Shown: positions 25,877 to 35,524 of the stretch, in pieces
Position numbering within the stretch: the stretch's first letter is position 1
Layout: each line of letters starts with the position of its first letter
Assembly: GCF_014897985.1 (NCBI RefSeq)
Contig: NZ_JABUZA010000031.1
Span: 1-57,193, forward strand
Direction: 5' to 3'
Origin: Halomonas colorata
Lineage (GTDB): Bacteria; Pseudomonadota; Gammaproteobacteria; Pseudomonadales; Halomonadaceae
DNA: 57,193 nucleotides
Program-made: the position numbers and the translations under genes
The notes under the pieces: generated by a model
Told to the model about the DNA's origin: nothing
Databases searched by the model: none
The model's input: only the letters and a program-made list of their open reading frames with translations

Positions 25877-27316
25877 ATGACCGACTTTATTCTCAAGACG
25901 CTCAATGGCAGGACGCTAAGCCTCCCTGCCAAGATGATTACGACGCTACGCGCCGATATGTCCGGCCCGCTACTGCTGCCTGGCGATGAAGACTACGACA
26001 CGGCCCGCAGTGTCTGGAATGCGATGGTCGATAAGCGGCCCGCTCTGATTGCATGTTGCGCCGACGCCAACGATGTCGCCGCGGCAGTTAACTTCGCACG
26101 CCAGACCGATGCGCTCATCTCCATCAAAGGCGGCGGACACAATATCGCGGGGAATGCGGTGACAGAAGGCGGCCTTATGTTTGATCTTTCCACAATGAAC
26201 AACGTCGACGTGAACCCTGAGACGCACCGCGTCCAGGTGGGACCCGGCGCATCGCTGGCAGATCTCGATGCGGCGACTAGGCCCTACGGACTAGCGGTAC
26301 CCGTTGGAATAAACTCGACGACCGGCATTGCAGGCCTCACTCTCGGCGGCGGCTTCGGTTGGCTGACGCGGGCTCATGGGCTCACCATCGATTGCCTCGT
26401 TGCAGCCGATGTCATCACCGCCGATGGCGCACGGCTGCGTGCTACAGCGGACGAGAACCCCGACCTATTCTGGGCGATCCGCGGTGGGGGCGGCAACTTC
26501 GGCATCATCACGCGTTTCGAGTTCCAGGCCAAGGCTGTCCGACCCAACCTGCTGTGTGGTTTACTCTTCTTACCGCTCATACGGGCACGGGAACTCTTCG
26601 CTCTCCAGCGGGAACTGATGGAAGGCGATACGGAGGAGTTGACGGCATGGGTGGTGGTGCGCAATGCACCCCCGATGCCTTTCCTGCCCGAGGAATCGCA
26701 CGGCACCAGTATCGCGATGATGGCGTTTTGCTATTCAGGCGACCCCGAAGATGGAGAGGCCTTAATCGCGCCGCTCAGAGCGATCAACAACCCGCTCGCG
26801 TTTCTGGCTGGCATTCAGCCTTTTGCCGAGTTTCAGCAGATATTCGATCCGCTCCTGATCCCCGGCGCACGCAACTATTGGAAGTCCCACGACTTGCTCA
26901 ATCTACCCGACACCGCAGTCGAAGCGCTTATCGAGGCCGTCGATCGCTTACCCGATGCGGAAACGGAGATTTTTGTCGCTCATGTGGGCGGGGCAATGTC
27001 TCGCATCGCTCCGCATGAGACCGCCTTCATTCAGCGCCGACCCCATTACGTAGTTAATATTCACACTCGCTGGCAAGATCCAACAAAGGACGACGCAGCC
27101 CGGCATTGGGCGCGTGGGCTTTTCGAGGCTCTTTCTCCTTACTCAGCGGGCGTCTACGTCAACTTCATGCCAGCCGAAGAAAGTGCCCGTGTGGCTGAAG
27201 CTTACGGCGCAAACTATGCACGGCTCACAGCAGTCAAGGCCTGCTACGACCCCGAGAACCGGTTCCGCCTCAACCAAAATATCTTACCCAACGCCGAGAT
27301 ACAGCTGGCCGGGTGA
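25877..27316 (+). CDS. FAD-linked oxidoreductase, berberine-bridge-enzyme family
   Basis: A 479-residue flavoenzyme: an FAD_binding_4 domain (about residues 50-190) and a C-terminal BBE domain ending in the CYDPENRFRLNQNI pattern. His88 in IKGGGHN is the expected 8-alpha-histidyl FAD attachment. The second attachment cysteine of bicovalent members is replaced in the VPVGINSTTGIAGLTLGGG region, so FAD is probably singly linked. Such enzymes oxidise sugars, alcohols or amines with oxygen. The substrate here is unknown. AAAGGATC precedes the ATG. It is convergent with the AraC gene. Confidence 0.9.
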   Translation: MTDFILKTLNGRTLSLPAKMITTLRADMSGPLLLPGDEDYDTARSVWNAMVDKRPALIACCADANDVAAAVNFARQTDALISIKGGGHNIAGNAVTEGGLMFDLSTMNNVDVNPETHRVQVGPGASLADLDAATRPYGLAVPVGINSTTGIAGLTLGGGFGWLTRAHGLTIDCLVAADVITADGARLRATADENPDLFWAIRGGGGNFGIITRFEFQAKAVRPNLLCGLLFLPLIRARELFALQRELMEGDTEELTAWVVVRNAPPMPFLPEESHGTSIAMMAFCYSGDPEDGEALIAPLRAINNPLAFLAGIQPFAEFQQIFDPLLIPGARNYWKSHDLLNLPDTAVEALIEAVDRLPDAETEIFVAHVGGAMSRIAPHETAFIQRRPHYVVNIHTRWQDPTKDDAARHWARGLFEALSPYSAGVYVNFMPAEESARVAEAYGANYARLTAVKACYDPENRFRLNQNILPNAEIQLAG

Positions 27317-27482
27317 TGGTCATAATATACCTCTAGGGTAGCCTCGACATGTGTTCTGGACAGAACAAAACGGCGGAGCTTGAAGCTTCGCTGGCTTAGC
27401 ACTGACTGCCCAACCAATGGTGCGCCTGTTGGCGTTTGCACGGTAGGTCAGACCGTTCTTGCCACGCAAACATCTGAGCCAG

Positions 27483-28469
27483 TTAGCGATGCCGCGCGTT
27501 CTGCCGCCAGTGCGATGGTGAGAGGCCTGTCATCCGCTTGAAAGCACGGCTGAACGAGGCCTCGGATTCATAACCGATCGCGTCCGTAATCTGGGCGAGC
27601 GTTGCCGTACCGGCACAAAGCAGACTAGCCGCTCGCTGCATCCGCCAACTCGTGAGATAGGCCATGGGCGGTATGCCCAGAAGTGCGGTGAATCGCTCAG
27701 AAAGAATGGTGCGCGACATTCCCGCCTCACGCGCAAGCTCTGCAACCGTCCAGGGGTGAGCACAATCGCGATGCAACAAGCGTAATGCGCGGCCTACCGC
27801 CGGATCGCGCAGACCCGCGAGCCAACCATCCGCATCCAAAGGCATGGAAGCCGCGTACCTCCGAATCACCTCTATAAAAATGAGCTCGCTCAGCTTTACC
27901 AGAATCCCATCGCTGCCAGCGTCGGTTGCTTGCGTCTCGCGCACTGCAGCGCCGATCAAATGCCCAAGGAATCCCTCGCCGCTGCCATAGCCATCCGGGA
28001 CATGAATGACCCGGGGAAGTGCCGAGATCAGCGGATTGAAAGGCGCCACATCACAGCCAAGGAAACCACACAAGAGCCGAGTGGTACCAACTTCACCGCC
28101 CCGTAAGTCAATGTGGAACGGCAGTGAGCGCCCGCGTGCGATTTCGTCGAATGCAGCAAAGTTCGGCTCAGCATCAAGGCCCGGATCACTGGCAAGCACA
28201 TGGGTGTCGCCTTGTGGAAATACCACCACGCTTCCTGCACCCAGTTTAATCGGCTGGCTATCAGGATTAGTCAGCCTAGTCCAGCAGCTACCTTCGACAA
28301 TGACGTGGTAGTCGATCACATGCTGTGCGCCAGATACCACTGTTTGCGCAATTTTTTCTTTGGGCGGTGCGGCAGCCACCCAGGGCGCTGCCGCGTCCAC
28401 CTCGAAGAACACCGCGCCGGATAGGCGAACGCTGCACAGCATTTCGGAAAGAAAGTCGTTATCGATCAT
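27483..28469 (-). CDS. AraC-family transcriptional regulator (cupin type)
   Basis: A 328-residue regulator. The N-terminal half is the cupin-like AraC_binding_2/cupin_6 domain (CSVRLSGAVFFEVDA, then GAGSVVVFPQGDTHVL). The C-terminal 100 residues hold the two helix-turn-helix units (WTVAELAREAGMSRTILSERF and ATLAQITDAIGYESEASFSRAFKR) and the family end GLSPSHWRQN. Members of this subgroup often control a neighbouring oxidoreductase. The convergent FAD oxidase at 25877 is the nearest candidate, but the region upstream leads divergently to arsR. The ligand is unknown. Confidence 0.9.
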   Translation of the reverse strand: MIDNDFLSEMLCSVRLSGAVFFEVDAAAPWVAAAPPKEKIAQTVVSGAQHVIDYHVIVEGSCWTRLTNPDSQPIKLGAGSVVVFPQGDTHVLASDPGLDAEPNFAAFDEIARGRSLPFHIDLRGGEVGTTRLLCGFLGCDVAPFNPLISALPRVIHVPDGYGSGEGFLGHLIGAAVRETQATDAGSDGILVKLSELIFIEVIRRYAASMPLDADGWLAGLRDPAVGRALRLLHRDCAHPWTVAELAREAGMSRTILSERFTALLGIPPMAYLTSWRMQRAASLLCAGTATLAQITDAIGYESEASFSRAFKRMTGLSPSHWRQNARHR

Positions 28470-28719
28470 ATCCTTACCTCACTCGCACCGCGGGTCGAAG
28501 GGCAGACGACCTGACAGAAGATGATACGACGGAATAGCGTCCTAACGTCATATGATTTACCTCATCCATATGCATCAGGATTATCCAAAGCCGCTCATCT
28601 TGTCTGTAATACGATTCGCTCGGGTTTGTAGCGCCCATTGCATGCTCGACTTCGTCGCGCCATGCGGTTCTCGCCAACTATTTAGGCAGTGCGCAAAAAA
28701 ACTGATTGTTTTATTTCTT

Positions 28720-28741
28720 TATGTCCACAACAATAGACATA
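28720..28741 (+). promoter_or_regulatory. Inverted repeat at the arsR start, candidate ArsR operator
   Basis: TATGTC (28720-28725) and GACATA (28736-28741) form a perfect 6-base inverted repeat with a 10-base spacer directly before and into the arsR ATG at 28741. ArsR-type repressors bind dyad sites over their own promoter. The arsR ATG has no evident ribosome site, so the transcript may be leaderless or translation weak. Confidence 0.45.
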
Positions 28742-29091
28742 TGGAAATAAAAAACGTTACCGCCAGTTTCAGCGCCCTTTCTCAGGAAACGCGTCTCGAA
28801 GCCTTCAGGCTTCTGGTACGCCACGAGCCCGAAGGCTTGCCTGCTGGGGAAATCGCACGTCAGTTAGCTGTGCCCCATAACACGATGTCGACGCATCTTT
28901 CAGTGCTTGCACGAGCGGGATGGGTCAATTCTCATCGGCAGAGTCGCTCGATTATTTATCGCGCCAATCTAGAACATATGCAGCAAACCCTCAGCTTTTT
29001 GATTCGCGATTGTTGTGCAGGCCACCCCGAGTTTTGCGAGCCGCTGTTCACGGCCTTCACTGACTGCTCTCTTAATACAGAGAAGGAATAA
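28741..29091 (+). CDS. arsR: ArsR-family arsenite-responsive repressor
   Basis: A 116-residue winged-helix repressor, first gene of arsR-arsC-arsH-arsB. The DNA-binding segment is PAGEIARQLAVPHNTMSTHLSVLARAGWV. The metalloid site is probably the C-terminal cysteine cluster DCCAGHPEFCE near residue 95, as in the ArsR group that binds As(III) through C-terminal rather than alpha-3 cysteines. I chose the ATG at 28741, where the conserved domain begins; the frame is open upstream to 28552 but that part is not ArsR-like. Confidence 0.92.
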   Translation: MEIKNVTASFSALSQETRLEAFRLLVRHEPEGLPAGEIARQLAVPHNTMSTHLSVLARAGWVNSHRQSRSIIYRANLEHMQQTLSFLIRDCCAGHPEFCEPLFTAFTDCSLNTEKE

Positions 29092-29096
29092 CCCTT

Positions 29097-29507
29097 TTGA
29101 AAACGATGATTTACCACAACCCTGCCTGCGGCACCTCGCGCAATACGCTAGCCATCATCGAAGCGTCCGGTGAGGCACCCCAAGTGATCGAATACCTGAA
29201 GACACCCCCTAGCCGCGAGCGGCTGGTGGAGCTGCTTTCAATGATGGCAATTACTCCAAGAGAGCTACTGCGCCGCAAGGGCACGCCCTTTGAAGAGCTC
29301 AATCTCGATGATCCAGCGTTAAGCGATGATCAACTGATAGACGCCATGATCGCGCACCCTATCCTGATCAATCGCCCCATTGTGGTAACAGCAAAAGGCG
29401 CACGCCTGTGCCGCCCTTCTGAGCGTGTATTCGAGTTATTGGCCAACCCGGTAACCACGTTTACCAAAGAAGATGGCGATGTCGTGCATTTCAAGGGCAG
29501 TCAGTAA
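29097..29507 (+). CDS. arsC: Arsenate reductase, glutaredoxin-coupled type
   Basis: A 136-residue thioredoxin-fold arsenate reductase. The catalytic cysteine is Cys11 in [13 protein letters not shown]. The arginines used for arsenate binding are in the [10 protein letters not shown] segment near residue 93 and in RLCRPSE. This is the E. coli plasmid R773 type. The start is a TTG at 29097, placed 10 bases after AAGGA; the in-frame ATG at 29106 is too far from the ribosome site. It is 5 bases after arsR and overlaps the arsH start region (stop TAA, then TGAG), so it is cotranscribed. Confidence 0.93.
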   Translation: MKTMIYHNPACGTSRNTLAIIEASGEAPQVIEYLKTPPSRERLVELLSMMAITPRELLRRKGTPFEELNLDDPALSDDQLIDAMIAHPILINRPIVVTAKGARLCRPSERVFELLANPVTTFTKEDGDVVHFKGSQ

Positions 29508-30235
29508 TGAGTCACATAGTCAGTTTCGACGATCTCCCCAATATCGATCCGCAAAAGCTACAGCCGATTGATGTGAACTTACTAGCGGGGCCAGATGCGC
29601 CGCGTCATCCACCCAGAATTCTGGTGCTTTATGGTTCTCTGCGCGAACGCTCTTTTTCACGCTTGGCGTCCGAAGAAGCGGCGCGGTTGCTACGCTGGTT
29701 CGGTTGTGAGGTACGCACCTTTAACCCGTCAGGTTTACCGCTACCAGATGATTCAGAGGCCGATCACCCGAAGGTACGAGAGCTGCGTGACCTTGCCCAA
29801 TGGTCTGAAGGTATGTTCTGGGTCAGCCCCGAACGCCATGGGGCGATGACGGGCATTATGAAAACGCAAATCGACTGGATACCGCTATCGCTGGGCGGTG
29901 TTCGCCCTACTCAGGGAAAAACGCTGGCGGTGATGGAAGTGTCTGGCGGAAGCCAAAGCTTTAACGCCGTCAACCAGATGCGAATCCTCGGGCGCTGGAT
30001 GCGCATGATCACCATCCCCAACCAATCCTCTGTACCCAAAGCGTTTACCGAATTTGACGATGCTGGGCGCATGAAGCCCTCACCTCTCTATATGCGTATC
30101 GTCGATGTATGTGAAGAACTGGTGAAATTCACCTGGCTGACGCGAGACAGGTCCGCCTATCTTACCGACCGCTATTCAGAGCGTGTCGAGAGTGCTAAAG
30201 AACTCTCTCGCCGCGTTAACCAAAACACTCACTGA
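29507..30235 (+). CDS. arsH: ArsH organoarsenical/NADPH flavin oxidoreductase
   Basis: A 242-residue NADPH-dependent FMN reductase of the ArsH family. The FMN loop is [13 protein letters not shown] near residue 42. The family signature runs through [23 protein letters not shown] near residue 105 and [23 protein letters not shown] sequence ([11 protein letters not shown]) near 153. ArsH oxidises trivalent organoarsenicals to less toxic pentavalent forms. The start overlaps the arsC stop (TAATGA), typical of translational coupling. It is 14 bases ahead of arsB. Confidence 0.93.
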   Translation: MSHIVSFDDLPNIDPQKLQPIDVNLLAGPDAPRHPPRILVLYGSLRERSFSRLASEEAARLLRWFGCEVRTFNPSGLPLPDDSEADHPKVRELRDLAQWSEGMFWVSPERHGAMTGIMKTQIDWIPLSLGGVRPTQGKTLAVMEVSGGSQSFNAVNQMRILGRWMRMITIPNQSSVPKAFTEFDDAGRMKPSPLYMRIVDVCEELVKFTWLTRDRSAYLTDRYSERVESAKELSRRVNQNTH

Positions 30236-30249
30236 CGTAAGGTCCTTTC

Positions 30250-31560
30250 ATGTTGGCACTGGCCATTTTTGTCGTCACCCTGGTGCTGGTGATCTGGCAG
30301 CCTAAAGGTTTGGGTATCGGGTGGAGCGCGCTGGGCGGCGCTTTAGTGGCACTGCTCATGGGCGTGGTGCATTTGACTGATATCGTTGTGGTGTGGGATA
30401 TCGTCTGGGATGCCACGTTTACGTTTGTTGCCCTGATCATTATTTCGCTGATTTTAGACGAAGCGGGGTTCTTCGCCTGGGCAGCGCTGCATGTGGCGCG
30501 CTGGGGTAATGGGCGCGGACATCTGCTTTTCCCGCTGGTCGTGTTACTCGGCGCAATTATTGCCGCCTTCTTCGCGAATGACGGTGCCGCTCTACTGCTA
30601 ACGCCCATTGTGATCGCTATTCTGCTGCGCCTAAACTTTGAGCCACCTGCGGCGCTGGCCTTCATCATCGCGACGGGGTTTATCGCCGATACCGCAAGCC
30701 TGCCCTTGGTGATCTCTAACCTCGTTAATATCGTCAGTGCCAACTACTTTGATATTGGCTTTGATCGCTATGCGGCGGTTATGGTGCCGGTGAACCTGGT
30801 TTCCATAACAGCTACGCTTGCCGTACTCTGGATAGCCTTTGGCCGCCGAATCCCTAAACACTACGCCGTCGAAAACCTCGACCCACCGCGCTCAGCTATA
30901 AAGGACCCACTAATCTTTCGAGTGGCGTTTCCGCTGCTGTCAACGCTTCTTATCGCCTACTTCGTGACCGCCCCGCTGGGCATTCCCATCGCATTTGTGA
31001 CCGGAACGGCCGCCGTTCTACTAATGGCAATTGCCGGGCGCTGGTGGCAAGCAGGCCGTGGCGCCATCGTCTCCGTATCGGGTGCGCTACGCGGCGCCCC
31101 TTGGCAGATAGTGCTGTTCTCTATCGGCATGTATCTCGTCGTTTACGGGCTGGGTAATGCAGGGCTGACGAACTATGGCGCGATGGCGCTTGAATGGCTG
31201 GCTCAACAGGGCGACTTTATCGCCACGCTGGGTACCGGCTTCCTTTCCGCCATCGTCGCTTCTGTCATGAACAATATGCCCTCGACACTGGTTGGTGCGC
31301 TGGCGATTGATCAAGCGAACGTGCCTGCGGTAACGCAGGAGTTAATGGTCTACGCCAATGTAATTGGTAATGACCTAGGTCCCAAGTTCACCCCGATTGG
31401 CAGCCTCGCCACCCTGCTCTGGCTACACGTGCTAGCGGGCAAGGGATACAAAATTGGCTGGGGCCAGTATATGAAAATCGGCCTGCTGATTACGCCGCCG
31501 GTATTGCTGGCAACGCTGATTGCTTTGGCATTCTGGCTTCCTGCATTGTCAGCGGTATGA
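30250..31560 (+). CDS. arsB: ArsB arsenite efflux transporter
   Basis: A 436-residue inner-membrane antiporter with about 12 helices, of the ArsB/NhaD superfamily. It exports As(OH)3 produced by ArsC. Recognisable segments are [59 protein letters not shown] and the late [14 protein letters not shown] followed by [19 protein letters not shown]. It is the last gene of the ars operon. A diverged, frameshifted copy of its final 80 codons lies at 34042-34285. Confidence 0.93.
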   Translation: MLALAIFVVTLVLVIWQPKGLGIGWSALGGALVALLMGVVHLTDIVVVWDIVWDATFTFVALIIISLILDEAGFFAWAALHVARWGNGRGHLLFPLVVLLGAIIAAFFANDGAALLLTPIVIAILLRLNFEPPAALAFIIATGFIADTASLPLVISNLVNIVSANYFDIGFDRYAAVMVPVNLVSITATLAVLWIAFGRRIPKHYAVENLDPPRSAIKDPLIFRVAFPLLSTLLIAYFVTAPLGIPIAFVTGTAAVLLMAIAGRWWQAGRGAIVSVSGALRGAPWQIVLFSIGMYLVVYGLGNAGLTNYGAMALEWLAQQGDFIATLGTGFLSAIVASVMNNMPSTLVGALAIDQANVPAVTQELMVYANVIGNDLGPKFTPIGSLATLLWLHVLAGKGYKIGWGQYMKIGLLITPPVLLATLIALAFWLPALSAV

Positions 31561-31662
31561 ATGGAAATGAGATTGGTGACGGAAGTTAGACAACATTTCT
31601 TCCTAGCTTCCTGTATCGGTTATGGAACGGTCGTTTAGGCAGTTCTGTTGTAACTTAAAGGA

Positions 31663-32409
31663 CTAACTTTTTAAAAGCTCAGAAAATGAGGGAGGCAGGA
31701 ATTCATCAATATAGCTGTCATTAAATTCGACTAACCGCGCCAACGCTTCAGGGTCAGGCAGCATCACATGCTGGCGCTTTCGTATCACCAGCCCCTCTTC
31801 ACGCAGCATCGAGAAAGTACGGCTTACGTGTACCGAACTCATTCCCAGTGCGTCGCTAATCAGCTCCTGAGTAAGCGGCATGAAGAAACTATTGTTCTCA
31901 ACGGCCTTGATACGCTTGAGTCGCAGATAAATTTCATAGAGAAAGTGTGTCAATTGCTCGTAGGCCGAATACTTGCCGAGATAGATAAGCCGCTCGGAAA
32001 GTTGCGCCTGCTGACGCGTTGCTGTGGCCACGATACCAACGGCTAAGCTCGAACGCCCGAAGAGTTCAAAAAGCTGCTGATACGAGAATGGACAAATCAC
32101 ACCTTTATTAATCATTGCCACACTTGTCAGACGGCGAGTGAAGCCAAAATCGCGAATGCCGATGATATCGCCAGGCAGGTAGAAATTGAAGATCTGCTTC
32201 GAACCATTTTTCAAGTTACGATAAGAGTATGCCCAGCCCTCCTTGACCACGCAGAATTGATCAGTATCCTCCCTTTCCTGCCATAACACCTCGCTGGCTG
32301 ACATGTACCTAGGGGTAAGCTCCAGGCCCAGCAATAGCGCTTTATTTTCATGAGACAGAGCGCCTTGGGTATTAAGGCCCCGCATCACTTCTGTATCAAT
32401 GAGAGACAC
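31663..32409 (-). CDS. Crp/Fnr-family transcriptional regulator
   Basis: A 248-residue regulator: a cyclic-nucleotide-type beta-barrel (about residues 30-130), a dimer helix, and a C-terminal winged helix (LTQELISDALGMSSVHVSRTFSMLREEGLV near residue 185). The N-terminal cysteine set of FNR is missing, so it is not an iron-sulfur oxygen sensor. The cAMP-contact residues are not obvious either. It begins at a GTG (32409) with GAGG 8 bases upstream. It converges on arsB and is divergent from the chemotaxis-type gene at 32671. The signal is unknown. Confidence 0.88.
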   Translation of the reverse strand: MSLIDTEVMRGLNTQGALSHENKALLLGLELTPRYMSASEVLWQEREDTDQFCVVKEGWAYSYRNLKNGSKQIFNFYLPGDIIGIRDFGFTRRLTSVAMINKGVICPFSYQQLFELFGRSSLAVGIVATATRQQAQLSERLIYLGKYSAYEQLTHFLYEIYLRLKRIKAVENNSFFMPLTQELISDALGMSSVHVSRTFSMLREEGLVIRKRQHVMLPDPEALARLVEFNDSYIDEFLPPSFSELLKS

Positions 32410-32670
32410 TCCGTTACCTCTTAGGCAAATGGTTTATTAGCGTTATTCTAAAACATTTGCTTACTTCACCAAGCTAACGTAGGTTATGAATTATATGTAT
32501 TATCAATCGGTTGCAAAAAAATCACAGGGATGATTCAAACGCCTCGTTGCGCGGGACTGAAGTGTTAACCGATAGAGCGCACCGTTGTCATCACTGCGAC
32601 ATACGCTAAAGGACTCAAGAGCCTGCCCAGGCTGCCGATAAGTAATGTTATCGTCTATCGGAGTCTCCTG

Positions 32671-33984
32671 ATGCTTAATCTGCGTCTAAAAAAAGAACCT
32701 GAAAACCAGCGTGGAGGGTTAGCGATGCTCCGCCAGTTGACTGCCCAGATGGACCGGGGAATGCTGTCCATCACATTGAACGCCGACTTCATTATCTCTT
32801 CTGTGAACCAGAGCTTTGCTGATGCCCTCGGTTACCAGCGAGAGCAGCTGCAAGGGCGGCCAATGTCGGAAATTGTGCCGACCTACGTCACCAAGCTGGC
32901 CTGTTTTCGAGATTTCAATCAAGCCATCGCAGCGCTCGCGCCAATTAACGACAACTATCGCTACTTACGTGCCGATGGCTCTCTTGTCTGGCTGAATATC
33001 GATTGGCTTCCGATACGAGGAATGAGCGGCAAGCTCTCTTACGTACAGGGTTATGGCCGCGATGTAACCACCAAGGTGGAAGGTGCAAAAGAGAGCGAGT
33101 CGTTCATTGCGGCGCTGCTCCGATCCACGGCCGTTATCCAGTTCAATCTTGATGGCACCATCATCACTGCAAACGAGCAGTTTCTTCAGGCCATGGGCTA
33201 CCGGCTTGAACAAATAACCGGCCAGCACCACCGCCTATTTTGTACAAAGGAGGAGGTTGGCTCGCCCGAATACACGGCCTTCTGGGAAAAACTAAACAGC
33301 GGAGAGTATGTGGCGGATCGCTTCAAGCGGATCGACAGCCGCGGCTCTGAAGTGTGGCTGGAGGCCACCTATAATCCGGTCTACAACGCTGATGGCCACC
33401 TCTGTAAGGTCGTAAAGTTTGCCAGCGTCGTCACCGAGCAAGTGGCACGCGAAGCCCAGGTACGCGAAGGCGCAAACGTTGCTTTTGAGGTTTCGCAGCA
33501 AACGGACATAAGCGCCACCAAGGGCGCTACGGTGGTTCAGCAGACGGTCGACACCATGCAGCAGATAGCCTCGGAGATGGAGGCCGCTACCGAAAGCCTA
33601 GATGCGTTGAGCAAGCAATCACTACAGATTAATGCCATCGTACAAACCATCGGCGGTATTGCGGTGCAGACGAACCTGCTGGCCATAAACGCCGCTATCG
33701 AGGCCGCCAGAGCCGGTGAACAGGGGCGCGGCTTCGCCGTGGTTGCCGACGCAGTGCGAAAGTTGGCAGCCAGCACCAGTGCCGCCACCGTAGAGATTGT
33801 AAGCGTCGTCGAGAAAAACAAGGTGCTTTCAGATGACGTCAGGCGCCAGATGTTCAGCACCCGAGAAGAAGCCGAGCAAGGCCTGGAACTGGCAAGCCAA
33901 GCGGGCACCGTAATTGTCGAGATTCAGGAAGGTGCCAAACAGGTGGTAGACGCTGTACGGCGTTTTTCTAACGAATTGAAGTAG
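32671..33984 (+). CDS. Soluble PAS-PAS methyl-accepting chemotaxis protein (BdlA-like)
   Basis: A 437-residue cytoplasmic transducer with no membrane helices. Two PAS domains (about residues 25-135 and 145-265; [17 protein letters not shown] in the second) are followed by a short MCP signalling domain. Its hairpin tip reads [35 protein letters not shown] near residue 333. The domain order and length match Pseudomonas BdlA, which links redox or nutrient cues to biofilm dispersal. No chemotaxis genes are nearby. It lies divergent from a Crp/Fnr gene and just upstream of an arsB remnant. Confidence 0.88.
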   Translation: MLNLRLKKEPENQRGGLAMLRQLTAQMDRGMLSITLNADFIISSVNQSFADALGYQREQLQGRPMSEIVPTYVTKLACFRDFNQAIAALAPINDNYRYLRADGSLVWLNIDWLPIRGMSGKLSYVQGYGRDVTTKVEGAKESESFIAALLRSTAVIQFNLDGTIITANEQFLQAMGYRLEQITGQHHRLFCTKEEVGSPEYTAFWEKLNSGEYVADRFKRIDSRGSEVWLEATYNPVYNADGHLCKVVKFASVVTEQVAREAQVREGANVAFEVSQQTDISATKGATVVQQTVDTMQQIASEMEAATESLDALSKQSLQINAIVQTIGGIAVQTNLLAINAAIEAARAGEQGRGFAVVADAVRKLAASTSAATVEIVSVVEKNKVLSDDVRRQMFSTREEAEQGLELASQAGTVIVEIQEGAKQVVDAVRRFSNELK

Positions 33985-34041
33985 CGAAAACATCGCCAGC
34001 ATTCCAAGCGCCACTCAATAATGTCTGCGGTGATAATCCGA

Positions 34042-34285
34042 CGAACGTGCCCATCGTAACGCAGGAATTGATGTTCTACTCTAACGTCATCGGCAATGAC
34101 CTGAGCCCCAAGTTCGCCCGATTGGCAGCCTTGCCACACTGCTCTGGCTACACGTGCTAGCTGGCAAGGCATACAAGATTGGCTGGGGCCAGTATATGAA
34201 AATCGGCCTGCTAATCACGCCGCCGGTGATATTGGCAACGCTGGTTGCTTTGACGCTTTGGTTACCGGTGTTATCGGCGGCATGA
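34042..34285 (+). pseudogene. Decayed 3' fragment of a second arsB
   Basis: This stretch aligns base for base with the last 80 codons of the intact arsB (about 31315-31560), including the stop codon. Similarity is high but far from identical, with many third-position changes. A base is missing at the run of C after CCCAAGTTCG, which shifts the frame, and there is no start. It is therefore the remnant of a diverged arsB rather than a fresh duplicate. It sits directly after the transducer gene and before the IalB-like gene. Confidence 0.9.
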
Positions 34286-34414
34286 ACTGCCTAGTGCTTT
34301 AAGTTCACCTACGTAGCCCACGATTTCGTCATCCAAGAACTCGACCTCAAGCGAACAAGCGTGCATGGTAGTTATTATTATCCACCGTCAGCGAACCAAC
34401 AGGAGGTTACGCCA

Positions 34415-34948
34415 ATGCCACACTATCTTACTAAACACCTCTGTAGGATGGGGCTATTATCGATCTTGGTATTGTCTCCCAATGCCTTCAGCCAACAGCA
34501 ACCGGCCACGGCTGCCGGTAATAATGCCACCACCGAGTCGTTCCAGGATTGGGAGGTCCGTTGCCAGCGTAATGCCGAGGGTCAGACCCCCTGTGCGATG
34601 TCGCAATTGATTACTCGACCTAATAGCGACCAGCCTTTGATGCAGGTAATTCTCGACTATCCGCCCCAGATCGATGACCCGGTGATGAGCTTCTTCGTGC
34701 CGTTGGGGGTACGTCTAGCCGCGGGCTTGCAATTGAAAGTGGGTAACGGTGAGCCAATCCAGTTCCCCTATCAGGTCTGCCAGGAGCAAGGGTGCCGTGC
34801 TGACACCCCTATTGAACCATCGATGTTGCAGCAACTCCGCAGTGGTAATACGGCAACCCTCAGCATTATTGATCCACGCGGAGAGCGCATGGATCTAGAT
34901 ATTTCGCTGATCGGCTTTACCGACGCCAGCACCCGCATAGCTCGCTAA
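34415..34948 (+). CDS. Invasion-associated locus B (IalB) family periplasmic protein
   Basis: A 177-residue secreted protein. A signal peptide (residues 1-27, ending NAFSQQ) precedes an IalB domain: SFQDWEVRCQRNAEGQTPCAMSQLI near residue 45, PLGVRLAAGLQLKVG near 100, and a cysteine pair in YQVCQEQGCRAD. The four cysteines fit two disulfides. AGGAGG lies 8 bases before the ATG at 34415. The family was named in Bartonella but is widespread in environmental bacteria, where its function is unknown. No partner gene is adjacent. Confidence 0.85.
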   Translation: MPHYLTKHLCRMGLLSILVLSPNAFSQQQPATAAGNNATTESFQDWEVRCQRNAEGQTPCAMSQLITRPNSDQPLMQVILDYPPQIDDPVMSFFVPLGVRLAAGLQLKVGNGEPIQFPYQVCQEQGCRADTPIEPSMLQQLRSGNTATLSIIDPRGERMDLDISLIGFTDASTRIAR

Positions 34949-35524
34949 TCTTAGCCCCCCGCCCGACACAGTCGGTTCTTAAGGGTTGGCAAGTCTATTC
35001 AGCCGCTGCCAGTAGGCTTACGTTTGCACCTGCTGGCATGTCGTCAAAGCACAAACTGCGCTCTACCACATAACATTTCGGTACGGTGGTCGGATTCTCA
35101 AACGATGCATAAGTGTTTGGCGAGCGCAATGCGCAGCACGTCGATACGGTGGTGGGCACTCGTTCAACTTGCTGTAAGCGATCATCTATCCGCTTATGCA
35201 AGCTGTTTGACCATAAGGCTCATCTGAAGCCGAAAGACATTTGGGATTGAATCCTCCCAGCAACCAGCTTTGCTCACTTTGGGTCGAAAGAGGGCATTAA
35301 GCACAGTACCTTACGGCCCTCGTCGTTGTACTTCGCCCTAATAAGCGCTACGGCTAAAACCCTCACTAACATTCACAAAATCGGCCTAGCCCTAACGCCA
35401 GCAGATAATACTAAGCATCGTCATTAGCAATTAGACGTCTCTCTGAACTCTCTCACTTCGCCTTCATTTCTGCATAGCAAACAAGCTAAGCTGATCGACA
35501 ACACCGCTGCTGAGTACATACTCA
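34949..35524. other. Non-coding stretch, no supported gene
   Basis: About 575 bases between the IalB-like and ketopantoate reductase-like genes. Short frames on both strands (for example minus strand 34995-35201) have no recognisable domain or ribosome site. No tRNA-like or clear hairpin element was seen. The stretch continues the run of eroded sequence that begins with the arsB remnant. Confidence 0.4.

Noticed and set aside
26359..27018. A 219-codon plus-strand frame inside the FAD oxidase
   Set aside because: Wrong frame of a certain gene, Arg/Ser-rich and without motifs.
34995..35201. A 68-codon minus-strand frame in the spacer before the ketopantoate reductase gene
   Set aside because: No ribosome site or known domain and an unusual composition; likely chance.
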